DNA from: Streptomyces violaceoruber
GTDB taxonomy: Bacteria; Actinomycetota; Actinomycetes; Streptomycetales; Streptomycetaceae
DNA length: 64,000 nucleotides
Direction: 5' to 3'
NCBI RefSeq assembly: GCF_033406955.1
Contig: NZ_CP137734.1
Location: 7,812,001-7,876,000, forward strand
The notes under the pieces were generated by a model. It saw nothing but the letters and a program-made list of their open reading frames with translations. It was not told where the DNA came from and made no database searches. Each line of letters starts with the position of its first letter. Position 1 is the stretch's first letter. Shown one piece after another: positions 17,575 through 26,183 of the stretch. Both the position numbers and the translations under genes were made by a program.

Positions 17575-19818
17575 GTGAAAAGACGCAGAACCGCGCTCGT
17601 CTGCCTGACGGCCCTGCTGGCGGCGGCCGTCACCGCGCTGCCCGCCGCCCCGGCCGGCGCCGAGGAGACCGAGCAGGTCAGGAACGGCACCTTCGACAAC
17701 GGCACGGACTCCTGGTGGACGAGCAGCAACGTCACCGCCGCCGTGACCGACGGCCGGCTGTGCGCCGACGCTCCCGGCGGCACCACCAACCGCTGGGACG
17801 CGGCCCTCGGCCAGAACGACGTCACCCTGGTCGCGGGGGAGTCGTACAAGTTCTCCTTCACCGCCACCGGTACGCCCGCCGACCACGTGGTCCGGGCGAT
17901 CGTCGGCCTGTCGGTGTCCCCGTACGACACCTATTACGAGATCAGTCCGCAGCTGAGCGTCTCGGGCAACACCTACTCGTACACCTTCACCTCGCCGGTC
18001 GACACCGCCCAGGGCCAGGTCGGCTTCCAGCTCGGCGGCACGCCCGACGCCTGGCGGTTCTGCGTGGACGACGTGTCCCTGCTGGGCGGCGTGGCACCGG
18101 AGCCGTACGTGCCGGACACCGGGCCGCGGGTGCGGGTGAACCAGGTCGCCTACCTGCCGTCGGGGCCGAAGAACGCCACCCTCGTCACCGACGCGACCTC
18201 GCGCCTGCGCTGGCAGCTGAAGAACGACGCCGGACGGACCGTCGCCCACGGCTGGAGCGTGCCGCGCGGCGTCGACGCCTCCTCCGGGCAGAACGTCCAC
18301 TCGATCGACTTCGGCCGTTACAGGAAGCGCGGCGAGGGCTTCACCCTGGTCGCCGACGGCGAGACCAGCCGCCCCTTCGACATCGGCACGGCCGCCTACG
18401 AGCGGCTGCGCCTGGACTCCGCGAAGTACTACTACACGCAGCGCAGCGGCACCGCCATCAGCGACGCACTCCGCCCCGGCTACGGACGCCCCGCCGGACA
18501 CGTCGGCACGGCACCCAACCAGGGCGACACCGAGGTGCCCTGCCAGCCCGGTGTGTGCGACTACACCCTCGACGTCTCCGGCGGCTGGTACGACGCGGGC
18601 GACCACGGCAAGTACGTGGTCAACGGCGGCATCTCCACCTGGGAGCTGCTCAGCACCTACGAGCGTTCGCTGCACGCCCGCACCGGGGAGCCGGGCAAGC
18701 TCGGCGACGGTTCGCTCGACATCCCCGAGAGCGGCAACCGGGTGCCGGACATCCTCGACGAGGCCCGCTGGGAACTGGACTTCCTGCTGAAGATGCAGGT
18801 GCCGCAGGGGCAGCCACTGGCCGGGATGGCGCACCACAAGATCCACGACGAGCAGTGGACCGGGCTGCCGCTGCTGCCGAGCGACGACCCGCAAAAGCGC
18901 GAACTGCACCCGCCGACCACCGCGGCCACCCTCAACCTGGCCGCGACGGCCGCGCAGGCCGCCCGGCTGTACCGCCCCTACGACCGGGAGTTCGCCGCGA
19001 AGGCGCTCGACGCGGCCCGCACCGCCTGGACCGCCGCACTCGCCCACCCGGACCTGCTCGCCGACGAGAGCGACGGCATCGGCGGCGGCGCCTACCCCGA
19101 CAACGAGGTCGCCGACGAGTTCTACTGGGCCGCGGCCGAGCTGTACCTGACGACGGGGGAGCGGGACTTCAAGGACCACGTGCTGAACTCCCCGGTCCAC
19201 ACCGCCGACATCTTCGGCCCGATCGGATTCGACTGGGCGCGCACCGCGGCCGCCGCCCGCCTCGACCTGGCGACCGTCCCCAGCCGGCTCCCCGGCCGCG
19301 ACCACGTCCGCCGCTCCGTCGTCCGGGGTGCCGACCGCTACCTGGCCACGCTGAAGGCCCATCCGTACGGCATGCCCTACGCCCCCGACGGCAACGTGTA
19401 CGACTGGGGCTCCAGCCACCAGATCCTGAACAACGCGGTCGTCCTCGCCACCGCCTACGACATCACCGGCGGATCCAAGTACCGTGACGGCGCCGTCCAG
19501 AGCATGGACTACATCCTGGGCCGCAACGCCCTGAACATGTCGTACGTCACCGGATACGGCGAGGTCAACGCGCACAACCAGCACAGCCGCTGGTACGCCC
19601 ACCAGCTCGACCCCGCCCTGCCCGCGCCGCCCGACGGCACCCTGTCCGGCGGTCCGAACTCGAGCATCCAGGACCCCTACGCACAGAGCAAACTCCAGGG
19701 CTGCGTCGCTCAGTTCTGCTTCATCGACGACATCCAGTCCTGGTCGACCAACGAGCACACGATCAACTGGAACGCCGCGCTGGCCCGGATGGCCTCCTTC
19801 GTGGCGGACCAGGGATGA
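17575..19818 (+). CDS. Secreted GH9 endoglucanase with CBM4/9 domain
   Basis: 747 residues; the GTG at 17575 follows GAGGAG and begins a Sec signal peptide (KRRRTALVCL, cleavage near APAGA-EE). Next come a CBM4_9 carbohydrate-binding domain (about 35-180), an Ig-like CelD_N domain (185-275) and the GH9 catalytic domain. The catalytic base pair is D340/D343 in GGWYDAGDHG, and the acid is E727 in WSTNEHTINWN. Cuts beta-1,4-glucan outside the cell. CebR box upstream and terminator downstream mark it as one transcription unit. Confidence 0.95.
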   Translation: MKRRRTALVCLTALLAAAVTALPAAPAGAEETEQVRNGTFDNGTDSWWTSSNVTAAVTDGRLCADAPGGTTNRWDAALGQNDVTLVAGESYKFSFTATGTPADHVVRAIVGLSVSPYDTYYEISPQLSVSGNTYSYTFTSPVDTAQGQVGFQLGGTPDAWRFCVDDVSLLGGVAPEPYVPDTGPRVRVNQVAYLPSGPKNATLVTDATSRLRWQLKNDAGRTVAHGWSVPRGVDASSGQNVHSIDFGRYRKRGEGFTLVADGETSRPFDIGTAAYERLRLDSAKYYYTQRSGTAISDALRPGYGRPAGHVGTAPNQGDTEVPCQPGVCDYTLDVSGGWYDAGDHGKYVVNGGISTWELLSTYERSLHARTGEPGKLGDGSLDIPESGNRVPDILDEARWELDFLLKMQVPQGQPLAGMAHHKIHDEQWTGLPLLPSDDPQKRELHPPTTAATLNLAATAAQAARLYRPYDREFAAKALDAARTAWTAALAHPDLLADESDGIGGGAYPDNEVADEFYWAAAELYLTTGERDFKDHVLNSPVHTADIFGPIGFDWARTAAAARLDLATVPSRLPGRDHVRRSVVRGADRYLATLKAHPYGMPYAPDGNVYDWGSSHQILNNAVVLATAYDITGGSKYRDGAVQSMDYILGRNALNMSYVTGYGEVNAHNQHSRWYAHQLDPALPAPPDGTLSGGPNSSIQDPYAQSKLQGCVAQFCFIDDIQSWSTNEHTINWNAALARMASFVADQG

Positions 19819-19844
19819 CCGGCTGACCCCTGAGCACCGCGCCC

Positions 19845-19894
19845 GAGGGCCGTGCCGCTTCCGCGGGAGAATGCGGAAAGCCGGTGCGGCCCTC
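19845..19894 (+). terminator. Hairpin after endoglucanase
   Basis: Outer arms GAGGGCCG (19845-19852) and CGGCCCTC (19887-19894) are exact complements, with an inner TTCCGC/GCGGAA pair around loop GGGAGAAT. It lies 27 bases after the stop codon. No T-run follows, as is common in Streptomyces terminators. Confidence 0.75.
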
Positions 19895-20060
19895 TCGGCA
19901 TGCCGGGGGATCATGCATGCCGGAGATTCTGACCTTCTTTCAAAGGCGGCCGATGTTGCCCGGTCGCCTTGTTGACCATGAGTGGTTTGTGCGAGAGTGA
20001 AGCACCCGTGCGGGGGGTAAAGGCCGGGTCTCGCACGCGCTTTGACGGACCGGGTCCGAT

Positions 20061-20074
20061 TTCGCCATGGCGAA
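20061..20074. promoter_or_regulatory. 14-bp perfect palindrome TTCGCCATGGCGAA
   Basis: An exact palindrome 103 bases upstream of the GTG of the sigma-like/lectin gene. Size and symmetry fit a dimeric repressor site; the cognate regulator is unknown. Confidence 0.5.
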
Positions 20075-20177
20075 TTCACACCTCCCGCGCTCCGCCCAAG
20101 AGGTACACACCAATCCGTGGGTCCTTTTCGGCGATCGGAACTTCTGAGCCGCCTGCGCGTGGGAAGGAAACATCTCA

Positions 20178-21785
20178 GTGCCCACCCCCCACCCCCCTCG
20201 GCCCGCCCACCCGCCCTCCGGTGGGGATCCCGGCGAGTCCGACGAGTTGCTGGCCGCGCGGCTCCGGGACGGCCCGGAACACGAGGCCGCCCGGATCACC
20301 GCGCTGCTGATGGCCCGCCACTGGCAGCCGGCACACGACTACGCGACCATCTGCCTGGCCACCTCGGCCCAGGTCACCGCCATGGTCACCGCCGCGGCCT
20401 GGCACCGGGTGCTGGCCCGCCTCGCCGAGGGCGAGCCGGCCACCGCGCTGCGCCCCCGGCTGCTGGTGGCCGTGCGTGACACGGTCCGCCAGTGGTCCGG
20501 CGACGACGCGATATCCGGCGCGCTGCCGCAGTTGCTCAAACCCGCCGGGGGGCGGGGTATGCGGGCGGCGAAGTCCCTGACTCCGGAAAACCGCACGTTG
20601 GCGGCCCGGGCATTCGCTTCTCTTCCCGGACCGGCCCGTTGTTTGCTGTGGCACACGGAGGTCGAAGGAGAGTCCATAAGCGTCCCGGCCGGTCTGCTGG
20701 GCATGGACACCGACACCGCGTCGGCCACTCTCGAACAGGCGCGTGAGAAATTCCGCGAGGGATGTCTGCACGCCCACCGGCAGCTCGCGCCGAGCCAGGA
20801 GTGCCGCTTCCACAGCCGACTGCTCGACGTCCCGATTCGCCGGGGCGGTGCCCTGCTGCCGGACGTGCGCAAGCATCTGGCGGACTGCCGTCACTGCAAG
20901 CATGCGGCCGATCAACTCGGTCACTTCGAACGGGAGTTGGGCACGCTGATCGCCGAGGCCGTGCTCGGCTGGGGTGCCCGGCGCTATCTCGACTCCCGTC
21001 CGGCGCGCGCGACGCTGGGTGTGCTGTCCAAGGGCGCCGCCCGGCACCGCGGCTCACGCACCGGGCTGCTGGCCCGGATCCCCGTGCCCGTGCGCCGGGT
21101 GCCGGGCCGCCCGCGCTCCGGCCGGTCGGTGCTGCGGCAGCTCGGCGCCGCCTCCGCCGGGGTGCTGGCCATCGTGCTGGTGGTGAGCGTGTGGTCCTAC
21201 GACGGCGGTGGCGCCGATCCGGCCGCCTCCACCAGCGCGGTCGACGGCGACGGCGAGACGTCCGCGACGAGCCGTCCCAAACCGCCCGACGCGGCCGGGA
21301 TGCCCACGTCGGCGGACCGCACGCGGCTGCGCAACGTCGCCGCCGGCCTGTGCCTGGACGTCCGGGGCGAGCCGAAGGCCGGGGCCGGCGCCCGGCTGGC
21401 GGAGTGCTCCGAGGCGGGGACCCAGCAGTGGACCTACGAGGACGACGGGCTGCTGCGCAGCGTCGCCGACCCGGGACTGTGTCTGGACTCGCGGGCGGAC
21501 GCCGGAGTCGTCATTCTCGGTACCTGCGCCGACGAGGGAACCGAGCGGGGCGAGGACGTGCGCTACGAGCTGACCGGCCGGGGCGAACTGGTGCCGCGCG
21601 GGCAGACACTGCTCGCGCTCGCCACCACCACCCGTGCCCAGGACGCCGACATCGTCGTCAAGGTGCACGACGGCTCCGAGGACCAGCGCTGGAGCACCGA
21701 CCCGGTGCCGACGGCGGAGGGCTCCCTGTCGATCGCCCGCACCGGTGCCCCGGGAGCGCGGGCCGTGGACCTGTCCGGCGGCTGA
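20178..21785 (+). CDS. Sigma-factor-like / zinc-finger / transmembrane / ricin-B lectin fusion
   Basis: 535 residues; GTG start after GGAAGGA. Residues 20-120 resemble ECF sigma region 2 (DELLAARLRDGPEHEAARIT) and 135-200 resemble region 4 (SLPGPARCLLWHTEVEG...ATLEQAREKFREG). Next is an anti-sigma zinc-finger motif, H233-x3-C237-x2-C240 (HLADCRHCKH). A basic stretch leads to one membrane helix (about 320-338), a Ser/Pro linker and a ricin-B-type domain (about 370-510, CLDVRGEPKAGAGARLAECS and WSTD). It reads as a membrane-bound sigma-like regulator with an outside sugar-binding sensor. Whether it still initiates transcription is unclear. Confidence 0.8.
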   Translation: MPTPHPPRPAHPPSGGDPGESDELLAARLRDGPEHEAARITALLMARHWQPAHDYATICLATSAQVTAMVTAAAWHRVLARLAEGEPATALRPRLLVAVRDTVRQWSGDDAISGALPQLLKPAGGRGMRAAKSLTPENRTLAARAFASLPGPARCLLWHTEVEGESISVPAGLLGMDTDTASATLEQAREKFREGCLHAHRQLAPSQECRFHSRLLDVPIRRGGALLPDVRKHLADCRHCKHAADQLGHFERELGTLIAEAVLGWGARRYLDSRPARATLGVLSKGAARHRGSRTGLLARIPVPVRRVPGRPRSGRSVLRQLGAASAGVLAIVLVVSVWSYDGGGADPAASTSAVDGDGETSATSRPKPPDAAGMPTSADRTRLRNVAAGLCLDVRGEPKAGAGARLAECSEAGTQQWTYEDDGLLRSVADPGLCLDSRADAGVVILGTCADEGTERGEDVRYELTGRGELVPRGQTLLALATTTRAQDADIVVKVHDGSEDQRWSTDPVPTAEGSLSIARTGAPGARAVDLSGG

Positions 21786-21855
21786 GCAGGACGGTGCGCC
21801 TTCGGTGTGCCTTCGACGGCGCCGGCAGCGGTGCGGGGGACGGTGCCACCGTCCC

Positions 21856-23025
21856 TCACACCGGGTCCTCCACCAGGTCCGCGGGCCCCGGCGTGGCCGG
21901 TGAGGCGTGCCCGGACAGGGCCAGGGTGAGGTCCAGTTCGGCGAGCAGGCAGCGGATCACGTGCTCGACGCCGGGCCGGCCGTCCAGGCCGAGCCCGTAG
22001 ACGTAGGGACGGCCCAGGAGCACCGCACGGGCGCCGAGCGCGAGCGCCTTGAAGACGTCGTCGCCGGTGCGGACACCGCTGTCGAACAGCACGGTCAGCC
22101 GGTCGCCGACCGCCTCCGCCACACGCGGCAGGGCGTCGGCGGCCGCGACCGAACCGGCCACCTGCCGGCCCCCGTGGTTGGAGACGACCACGCCGTCCAT
22201 CCCGGCGTCGGCGGCGAGCCGGGCGTCGTCCGGGTGCAGCACGCCCTTGAGGACGATCGGACCGTCCCAGTTCTCCCGCAGGAACGCCAGATCGGGCCAG
22301 GACTTGGCCGGATCGGAGAACATGCCGACGAAATGCATCACCGCCGCGTTCGGGTCCTCGTGCACCGGCTTGGCCAGCCCGGCCCGGAAGGCCGGGTCCG
22401 AGAAGTAGTTGGCGGTGCCGACGCCGTGCAGGAACGGCAGGTACGCCTGGTCGAGGTCGCGCGGGCGCCAGGACAGCAGCGGCGTGTCCAGCGTGACGAA
22501 CAGCGCCGTGTACCCGGCCGCCCGGGCCCGGTCCAGGAAGCTGCGCGCCACCTCGCGGTCCTTCGGCCAGTACAGCTGGAACCAGCGCTCGGCGTCGCCC
22601 ATCGCCTCGGCGACCTCCTCCATGGGCGTGCTGGAGGCGGAGGAGAGGATGTACGGCACACCCTGGGCCGCGGCGGCCCGGGCGGCCGCGGGCTCCGCCT
22701 CCGGGTGCATGATCGACAGCACACCGACCGGCGCGAGCGCCAGCGGGGCGGGCAGGGAACGGCCCAGCACCTCGACACGCAGGTCGCGTTCGTGCACGTC
22801 CCGCAGCATGCGCGGAACGATCCGGCGCCTGGCCAGCGCCGCCCGGTTGGCTCGGGCGGTGCTGCCGTCGCCCGCGCTGCCCGCGACGTATCCGAAGGGG
22901 CCGGGCCCGAGGCGCCGCTCGGTCAGCTCCTCGAGCCGGGTCAGGTCGGTGGGCAGCCGCGGGACCGCGCCCGTCATGCCGTTCAGATAGATCTCGTACT
23001 GGAAATCCGCCCAGTGCTTCGGCAT
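21856..23025 (-). CDS. FMN-dependent alpha-hydroxy acid dehydrogenase/oxidase (lactate type)
   Basis: 389 residues from the ATG of MPKHWADF. TIM barrel with FMN sites: LALAPVGVLS near 100, LYWPKD, VLKGVLHPDDA (flavin lysine), and the active-site base His284 in SNHGGRQ followed by LFDSGVRTGDDVFKALALGA. Belongs with L-lactate dehydrogenase (LldD), glycolate oxidase and the lactate 2-monooxygenase group; the FLHGVGTANYFSDPAF insertion is like lactate 2-monooxygenases. Oxidises a 2-hydroxy acid. No lactate permease nearby. Confidence 0.92.
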   Translation of the reverse strand: MPKHWADFQYEIYLNGMTGAVPRLPTDLTRLEELTERRLGPGPFGYVAGSAGDGSTARANRAALARRRIVPRMLRDVHERDLRVEVLGRSLPAPLALAPVGVLSIMHPEAEPAAARAAAAQGVPYILSSASSTPMEEVAEAMGDAERWFQLYWPKDREVARSFLDRARAAGYTALFVTLDTPLLSWRPRDLDQAYLPFLHGVGTANYFSDPAFRAGLAKPVHEDPNAAVMHFVGMFSDPAKSWPDLAFLRENWDGPIVLKGVLHPDDARLAADAGMDGVVVSNHGGRQVAGSVAAADALPRVAEAVGDRLTVLFDSGVRTGDDVFKALALGARAVLLGRPYVYGLGLDGRPGVEHVIRCLLAELDLTLALSGHASPATPGPADLVEDPV

Positions 23026-23384
23026 CCCCGGTCCGCCTCTCGTCGTCGAGCTCGCGCTGCCCGGCACCATACCCGCGAGTATGCCGGGGGTGGCGGTCGG
23101 GGCCGACGGACCTGTTCCGGGGGTGTTTCAGGCCTATTGGCGAAGGTGCGGATCACGCCATTCGGCCAGTTCTGTTCTCAATAATCGATCAAGAAACGCC
23201 CAGTTCCGGACTTGGAACGTTCTAATTCTGTGACTTCACGCCACTGATTCAATACGCAAGGTTACCGAAACCCGTGGGGTCGAGATGAGTTTCGGTGCGG
23301 GACTCGGCAGACTCGCGCTCGCCGCTCCGGCACCGACCGGGTCGGACCGGCACCACCCTCGAAACGAGCGGAAGGATGCACACA
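23026..23384. other. Divergent intergenic region ahead of protease inhibitor
   Basis: About 360 bases between the divergent FMN enzyme and inhibitor genes. A comparatively AT-rich stretch lies at about 23165-23270. It contains GTTCC (23203-23207) and GGAAC (23214-23218) as an inverted repeat, a plausible control site for the highly expressed inhibitor gene. No additional gene is visible. Confidence 0.5.
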
Positions 23385-23819
23385 ATGCGGAACACCGCGC
23401 GCTGGGCAGCGACTCTGGGCCTGACGGCCACCGCCGTCTGCGGGCCCCTCGCCGGGGCCTCCCTCGCCTCCCCGGCCACCGCCCCCGCGTCGCTCTACGC
23501 CCCCTCGGCCCTGGTGCTGACCGTGGGGCACGGAGAGAGCGCTGCCACCGCCGCACCCCTGCGCGCGGTCACCCTGACCTGCGCCCCGACCGCCTCCGGC
23601 ACCCACCCGGCGGCCGCCGCGGCCTGTGCCGAACTGCGCGCCGCGCACGGCGACCCGAGTGCCCTGGCCGCCGAGGACTCGGTGATGTGCACCCGGGAGT
23701 ACGCCCCCGTGGTCGTCACCGTCGACGGCGTCTGGCAGGGCCGGCGCCTCTCCTACGAACGCACCTTCGCCAACGAGTGCGTGAAGAACGCGGGCAGCGC
23801 GAGCGTCTTCACGTTCTGA
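23385..23819 (+). CDS. sti1: Secreted subtilisin-inhibitor family trypsin inhibitor
   Basis: 144 residues. Sec signal peptide (MRNTARWAATLGLT) with processing before the mature APASLYAPSALVLTVG segment. The mature domain has four cysteines (66, 81, 102, 132) for two disulfides. The reactive-site loop is CTREY (102-106); alignment with SSI (CPMVY) puts Arg104 at P1, so trypsin-like proteases are the expected targets, with subtilisins too. I recall this sequence as the S. lividans/coelicolor inhibitor, which supports the organism guess. The second of two close ATGs was used; GGAAGGA lies 8 bases upstream. Confidence 0.95.
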   Translation: MRNTARWAATLGLTATAVCGPLAGASLASPATAPASLYAPSALVLTVGHGESAATAAPLRAVTLTCAPTASGTHPAAAAACAELRAAHGDPSALAAEDSVMCTREYAPVVVTVDGVWQGRRLSYERTFANECVKNAGSASVFTF

Positions 23820-23952
23820 GGGACCGGGACCGCCGGGACCGTGCGGCGTGATCGGCTGCTCGCTACTGGGGAGTGCGAGCGCCGCCGTACGGGTCCCGCG
23901 GGCCCGCACCGGGGACGGCGGACGGAGTGGGGCCGTCCGCCGTTCTCCCGGT

Positions 23953-24213
23953 TCAGGGGCACGGTCGGCCGTTCGCGGCCGGGCCGTCCGCGGCCCTGGC
24001 GGACCGGGCACGGTGGCTGGTGTCGCACCACGGATAGCGCCGACTGCGCCGGCACGTGCACAGCGCCACCCGGAAGCGGTCGGAGGACACCGTCGTCCCG
24101 TCCTCCAGCTCCACCTCCACCGGGCCTTCCACCAGCAGCGGCCCCCGGCGCTGGACCTTGATCCGGCGCCGGGCGTCGGACGGGCGCGCGGGCTCAGACG
24201 GGGAGTTCGGCAC
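23953..24213 (-). CDS. CDGSH iron-sulfur domain protein
   Basis: 86 residues. C52-x-C54 and PWC63DTSH67 give the 3Cys-1His ligand set of CDGSH (mitoNEET-like) [2Fe-2S] proteins, in the small bacterial single-domain form. Redox or cluster transfer in the cytoplasm is likely. Its ATG lies inside the end of the methyltransferase gene (20-base overlap), so translation is coupled. Last gene of the leftward operon that includes the diiron protein. Confidence 0.88.
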   Translation of the reverse strand: MPNSPSEPARPSDARRRIKVQRRGPLLVEGPVEVELEDGTTVSSDRFRVALCTCRRSRRYPWCDTSHRARSARAADGPAANGRPCP

Positions 24214-24856
24214 GGACGACCACCAGCTCTTCCTCGTAGTCCGCCAGGGACAGCAGCCCGCGCTGCCGCAGCCAGCGCTCCCGGCCGCGCACCACGGGAC
24301 CGAACGCGATCCGCCGCCGCCGGGTCACCGCCGCCTTCAGCCCCGCCTCGCGCAGCAGCGCCTCGGTCCTCGCGGGGTCACTGAGCGCCGACTGCACGAG
24401 CAGCAGCACCCCGCCGGGGCGCAGCAGCCGGGGTACTTCCAGGCAGATCCGGTCCAGGACCATGCGACCGTCGTGGCCCGCGTCCCAGGCCCGCGCGGCA
24501 CCACGCGGCCGGCGGCCGGTGGCGGGTGCCGGCACATACGGCGGATTGGCCAGCACCAGGTCGAACGACTCGCCGCGCACGGGTGTGAAGAGGTTGCCGT
24601 GCCGGACGCGGATCCGCAGCCCGGCCCGGGCCGCGTTGAGCCGCGCGGCGCACACCGCGCGCCACGACACGTCCACCGCGGTCACCCGGCCGCCCCGCCC
24701 GGCCGCAGCCAGGGCGAGGGCGCCCGAGCCGGTTCCCACGTCGAGCACGGCGGCGCCCGGCGGGAGCGACTCGTCGGACAGCGCCCCGGCCAGCAGGGCG
24801 GTGTCCTCCTGAGGGGCGTAGACGCCCGGTAGCACCATGAAATTCACGGATCCCAC
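24194..24856 (-). CDS. HemK2/MTQ2-like methyltransferase
   Basis: 220 residues from a GTG at 24856; an ATG at 24838 is equally possible. Class I SAM fold: VLDVGTGSGALALAAA (motif I), TAVDVSW, then NPPY at 104-107, the signature of amide-nitrogen and N6-adenine methyltransferases such as HemK/PrmC and MTQ2. It is small, lacks the N-terminal domain of PrmC, and should modify a protein glutamine; the target is unknown. Twelve bases after the diiron protein gene and overlapping the CDGSH gene. Confidence 0.88.
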   Translation of the reverse strand: MGSVNFMVLPGVYAPQEDTALLAGALSDESLPPGAAVLDVGTGSGALALAAAGRGGRVTAVDVSWRAVCAARLNAARAGLRIRVRHGNLFTPVRGESFDLVLANPPYVPAPATGRRPRGAARAWDAGHDGRMVLDRICLEVPRLLRPGGVLLLVQSALSDPARTEALLREAGLKAAVTRRRRIAFGPVVRGRERWLRQRGLLSLADYEEELVVVRAELPV

Positions 24857-24868
24857 GTACCCCGGCCG

Positions 24869-25900
24869 TCACGGAATATGAAAAATTTCCCCGTGAACGC
24901 CGCTCGGGGCGGGAAGCGGTGTACGCAGCGACGACCGTCCCGCCCGCCAGTCGGCGAGCAGCCGGGCGCCGAGGCGCTCCTCGAGGTATCCGGTGGCGTC
25001 GATGCCGAACGCGACGTCGGCCGCGAGATGCGGTTCCTGTTCCAGCAGGCCGTCGATCACCTCGTGCCGCACGATCTGCTCGTGCACCGCGTCGGCCTCG
25101 ACGTGCTCGTCGTAGAAGTGCTCGGCGGCCGGACCGGCGCCGGTGCGGCGCATCGCCTCGGCGAGTCGCCGGGAACCGGGTGACGAGGTGATCTCCACCG
25201 CCGCGAAATGCCCCACCAGCGCCCCGCGCAGCGACCGGTGCAGGCCGAACAGGGACATCATGTTCACCGTGGCCAGGCACTCGGCCGAGGCCGCGTCCAG
25301 GTGGGCCCCGTACGTGGTGTCCAGGTCCAGGTCCGTCATCAGGTCGGCGAACAGGCGGGCGTGCACCCGGTCGGCGCGCCCGCCGCCGTACTCGTCGAAC
25401 TCCACCGCCGCCATCGCCGCCTTCGCGCGGCCCCACAGCCGGGGCAGCACCCAGGCGTGCGGGTCGGCCTCCTTGAGGTGGTACAGCGAGCGCTGGGCCG
25501 CGTACTCGCGCAACTGCCACAACTCGCCCTCGTCCCGCAGGAAGTGGCTGACCCCCTCGCCGTGGACGGGTTCGACGAGCAGCGCCCCGACCGCGTCCGC
25601 GACGCCGTCGTGGACCGGGGTGTCGGCCCGCAGGGCGGCCAGGAAACGCCGTTCCAGACCGGCCCGGACGCCCAGCAGGCCGGGGTCCCACTCGAGGTCG
25701 GGGCGGACACCCGCGAAACCCCGGTAGTGCAGCTCGTAGCACTGGTACAGGGCGAGCTGCAGGTCGTCGCCGTACACCGGCGCGGCGGCGACGGCCTTGG
25801 GGGAGGGCAGCGGGCCGGTGCCGAGCAGATGTGCGCCGACGGCCTCGGAGACCGGTCCCCGGGCCGTCGGCAGCTGTGGTCCTTCGCGGTCGTACTCCAT
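24869..25900 (-). CDS. Heme-oxygenase-like diiron protein (iron-containing redox enzyme family)
   Basis: 343 residues, ATG 25900, weak ribosome site. Mostly helical; the stretches EFDEYGGGR, GLHRSLRGALVGHFAAVE and EHFYDEHVEADAVHEQ carry clustered Glu, Asp and His in the spacing expected for the three-helix metal site of heme-oxygenase-like diiron oxidases (Haem_oxygenas_2, PF14518). Characterised relatives catalyse N-oxygenation or C-C cleavage; the substrate here is unknown. Operon with the methyltransferase and CDGSH genes. Confidence 0.85.
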   Translation of the reverse strand: MEYDREGPQLPTARGPVSEAVGAHLLGTGPLPSPKAVAAAPVYGDDLQLALYQCYELHYRGFAGVRPDLEWDPGLLGVRAGLERRFLAALRADTPVHDGVADAVGALLVEPVHGEGVSHFLRDEGELWQLREYAAQRSLYHLKEADPHAWVLPRLWGRAKAAMAAVEFDEYGGGRADRVHARLFADLMTDLDLDTTYGAHLDAASAECLATVNMMSLFGLHRSLRGALVGHFAAVEITSSPGSRRLAEAMRRTGAGPAAEHFYDEHVEADAVHEQIVRHEVIDGLLEQEPHLAADVAFGIDATGYLEERLGARLLADWRAGRSSLRTPLPAPSGVHGEIFHIP

Positions 25901-25955
25901 GCGCCGCGAGTACCCGGCCGGCGCCGTGGCACCCCCGGCCGCGCGGAGCGGCGCG

Positions 25956-26135
25956 TCACTCGCCCTCGACGTCCTCCTGGGCGCCGGTGTTCGGGGAGGT
26001 GGCGTCCCCGGCCTCGCCCCGGTGCTCGCCCTCGTCGGACTCCGCGTCGCGGGGCCTGGCCTTCTCGATCTCGCGCAGAACCTCCTCGACCGCGGTCTCG
26101 GGCTGCTTGTGGTCGTGCTCGCCGTCCTGGGACAC
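25956..26135 (-). CDS. Small acidic hypothetical protein (59 aa)
   Basis: Starts at GTG 26135 with GAAGGAGGA upstream. Very acidic and hydrophilic: it begins SQDGEHDHKQPETAVEEV and ends QEDVEGE, with one short amphipathic helix (EEVLREIEKARP). No cysteines, no signal. It sits 48 bases after the Ppx/GppA stop and 55 before the diiron gene, all leftward, so it is probably part of the operon. No family recognised. Confidence 0.7.
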   Translation of the reverse strand: MSQDGEHDHKQPETAVEEVLREIEKARPRDAESDEGEHRGEAGDATSPNTGAQEDVEGE

Positions 26136-26183
26136 GGGGTCCTCCTTCTCGCTTCTCGTCGTACGGCTCCTGCTTGCGGTCGT

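Larger units (their letters stand above)
19819..20177. other. Intergenic region between endoglucanase and sigma-like fusion gene
   Basis: About 360 bases without a credible gene. It holds the endoglucanase terminator, then a lower-GC stretch around 19920-19985 and the exact palindrome at 20061-20074; these probably form the promoter region of the downstream sigma-like gene. I cannot assign -35/-10 boxes with confidence. Confidence 0.6.

Noticed and set aside
14113..20079. A nearly 2000-residue open frame on the minus strand
   Set aside because: It lies antisense to the beta-galactosidase and endoglucanase genes, is made of valine/glycine/arginine-rich low-complexity sequence with no domain, and has no ribosome site. 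Such frames arise from third-position GC bias.
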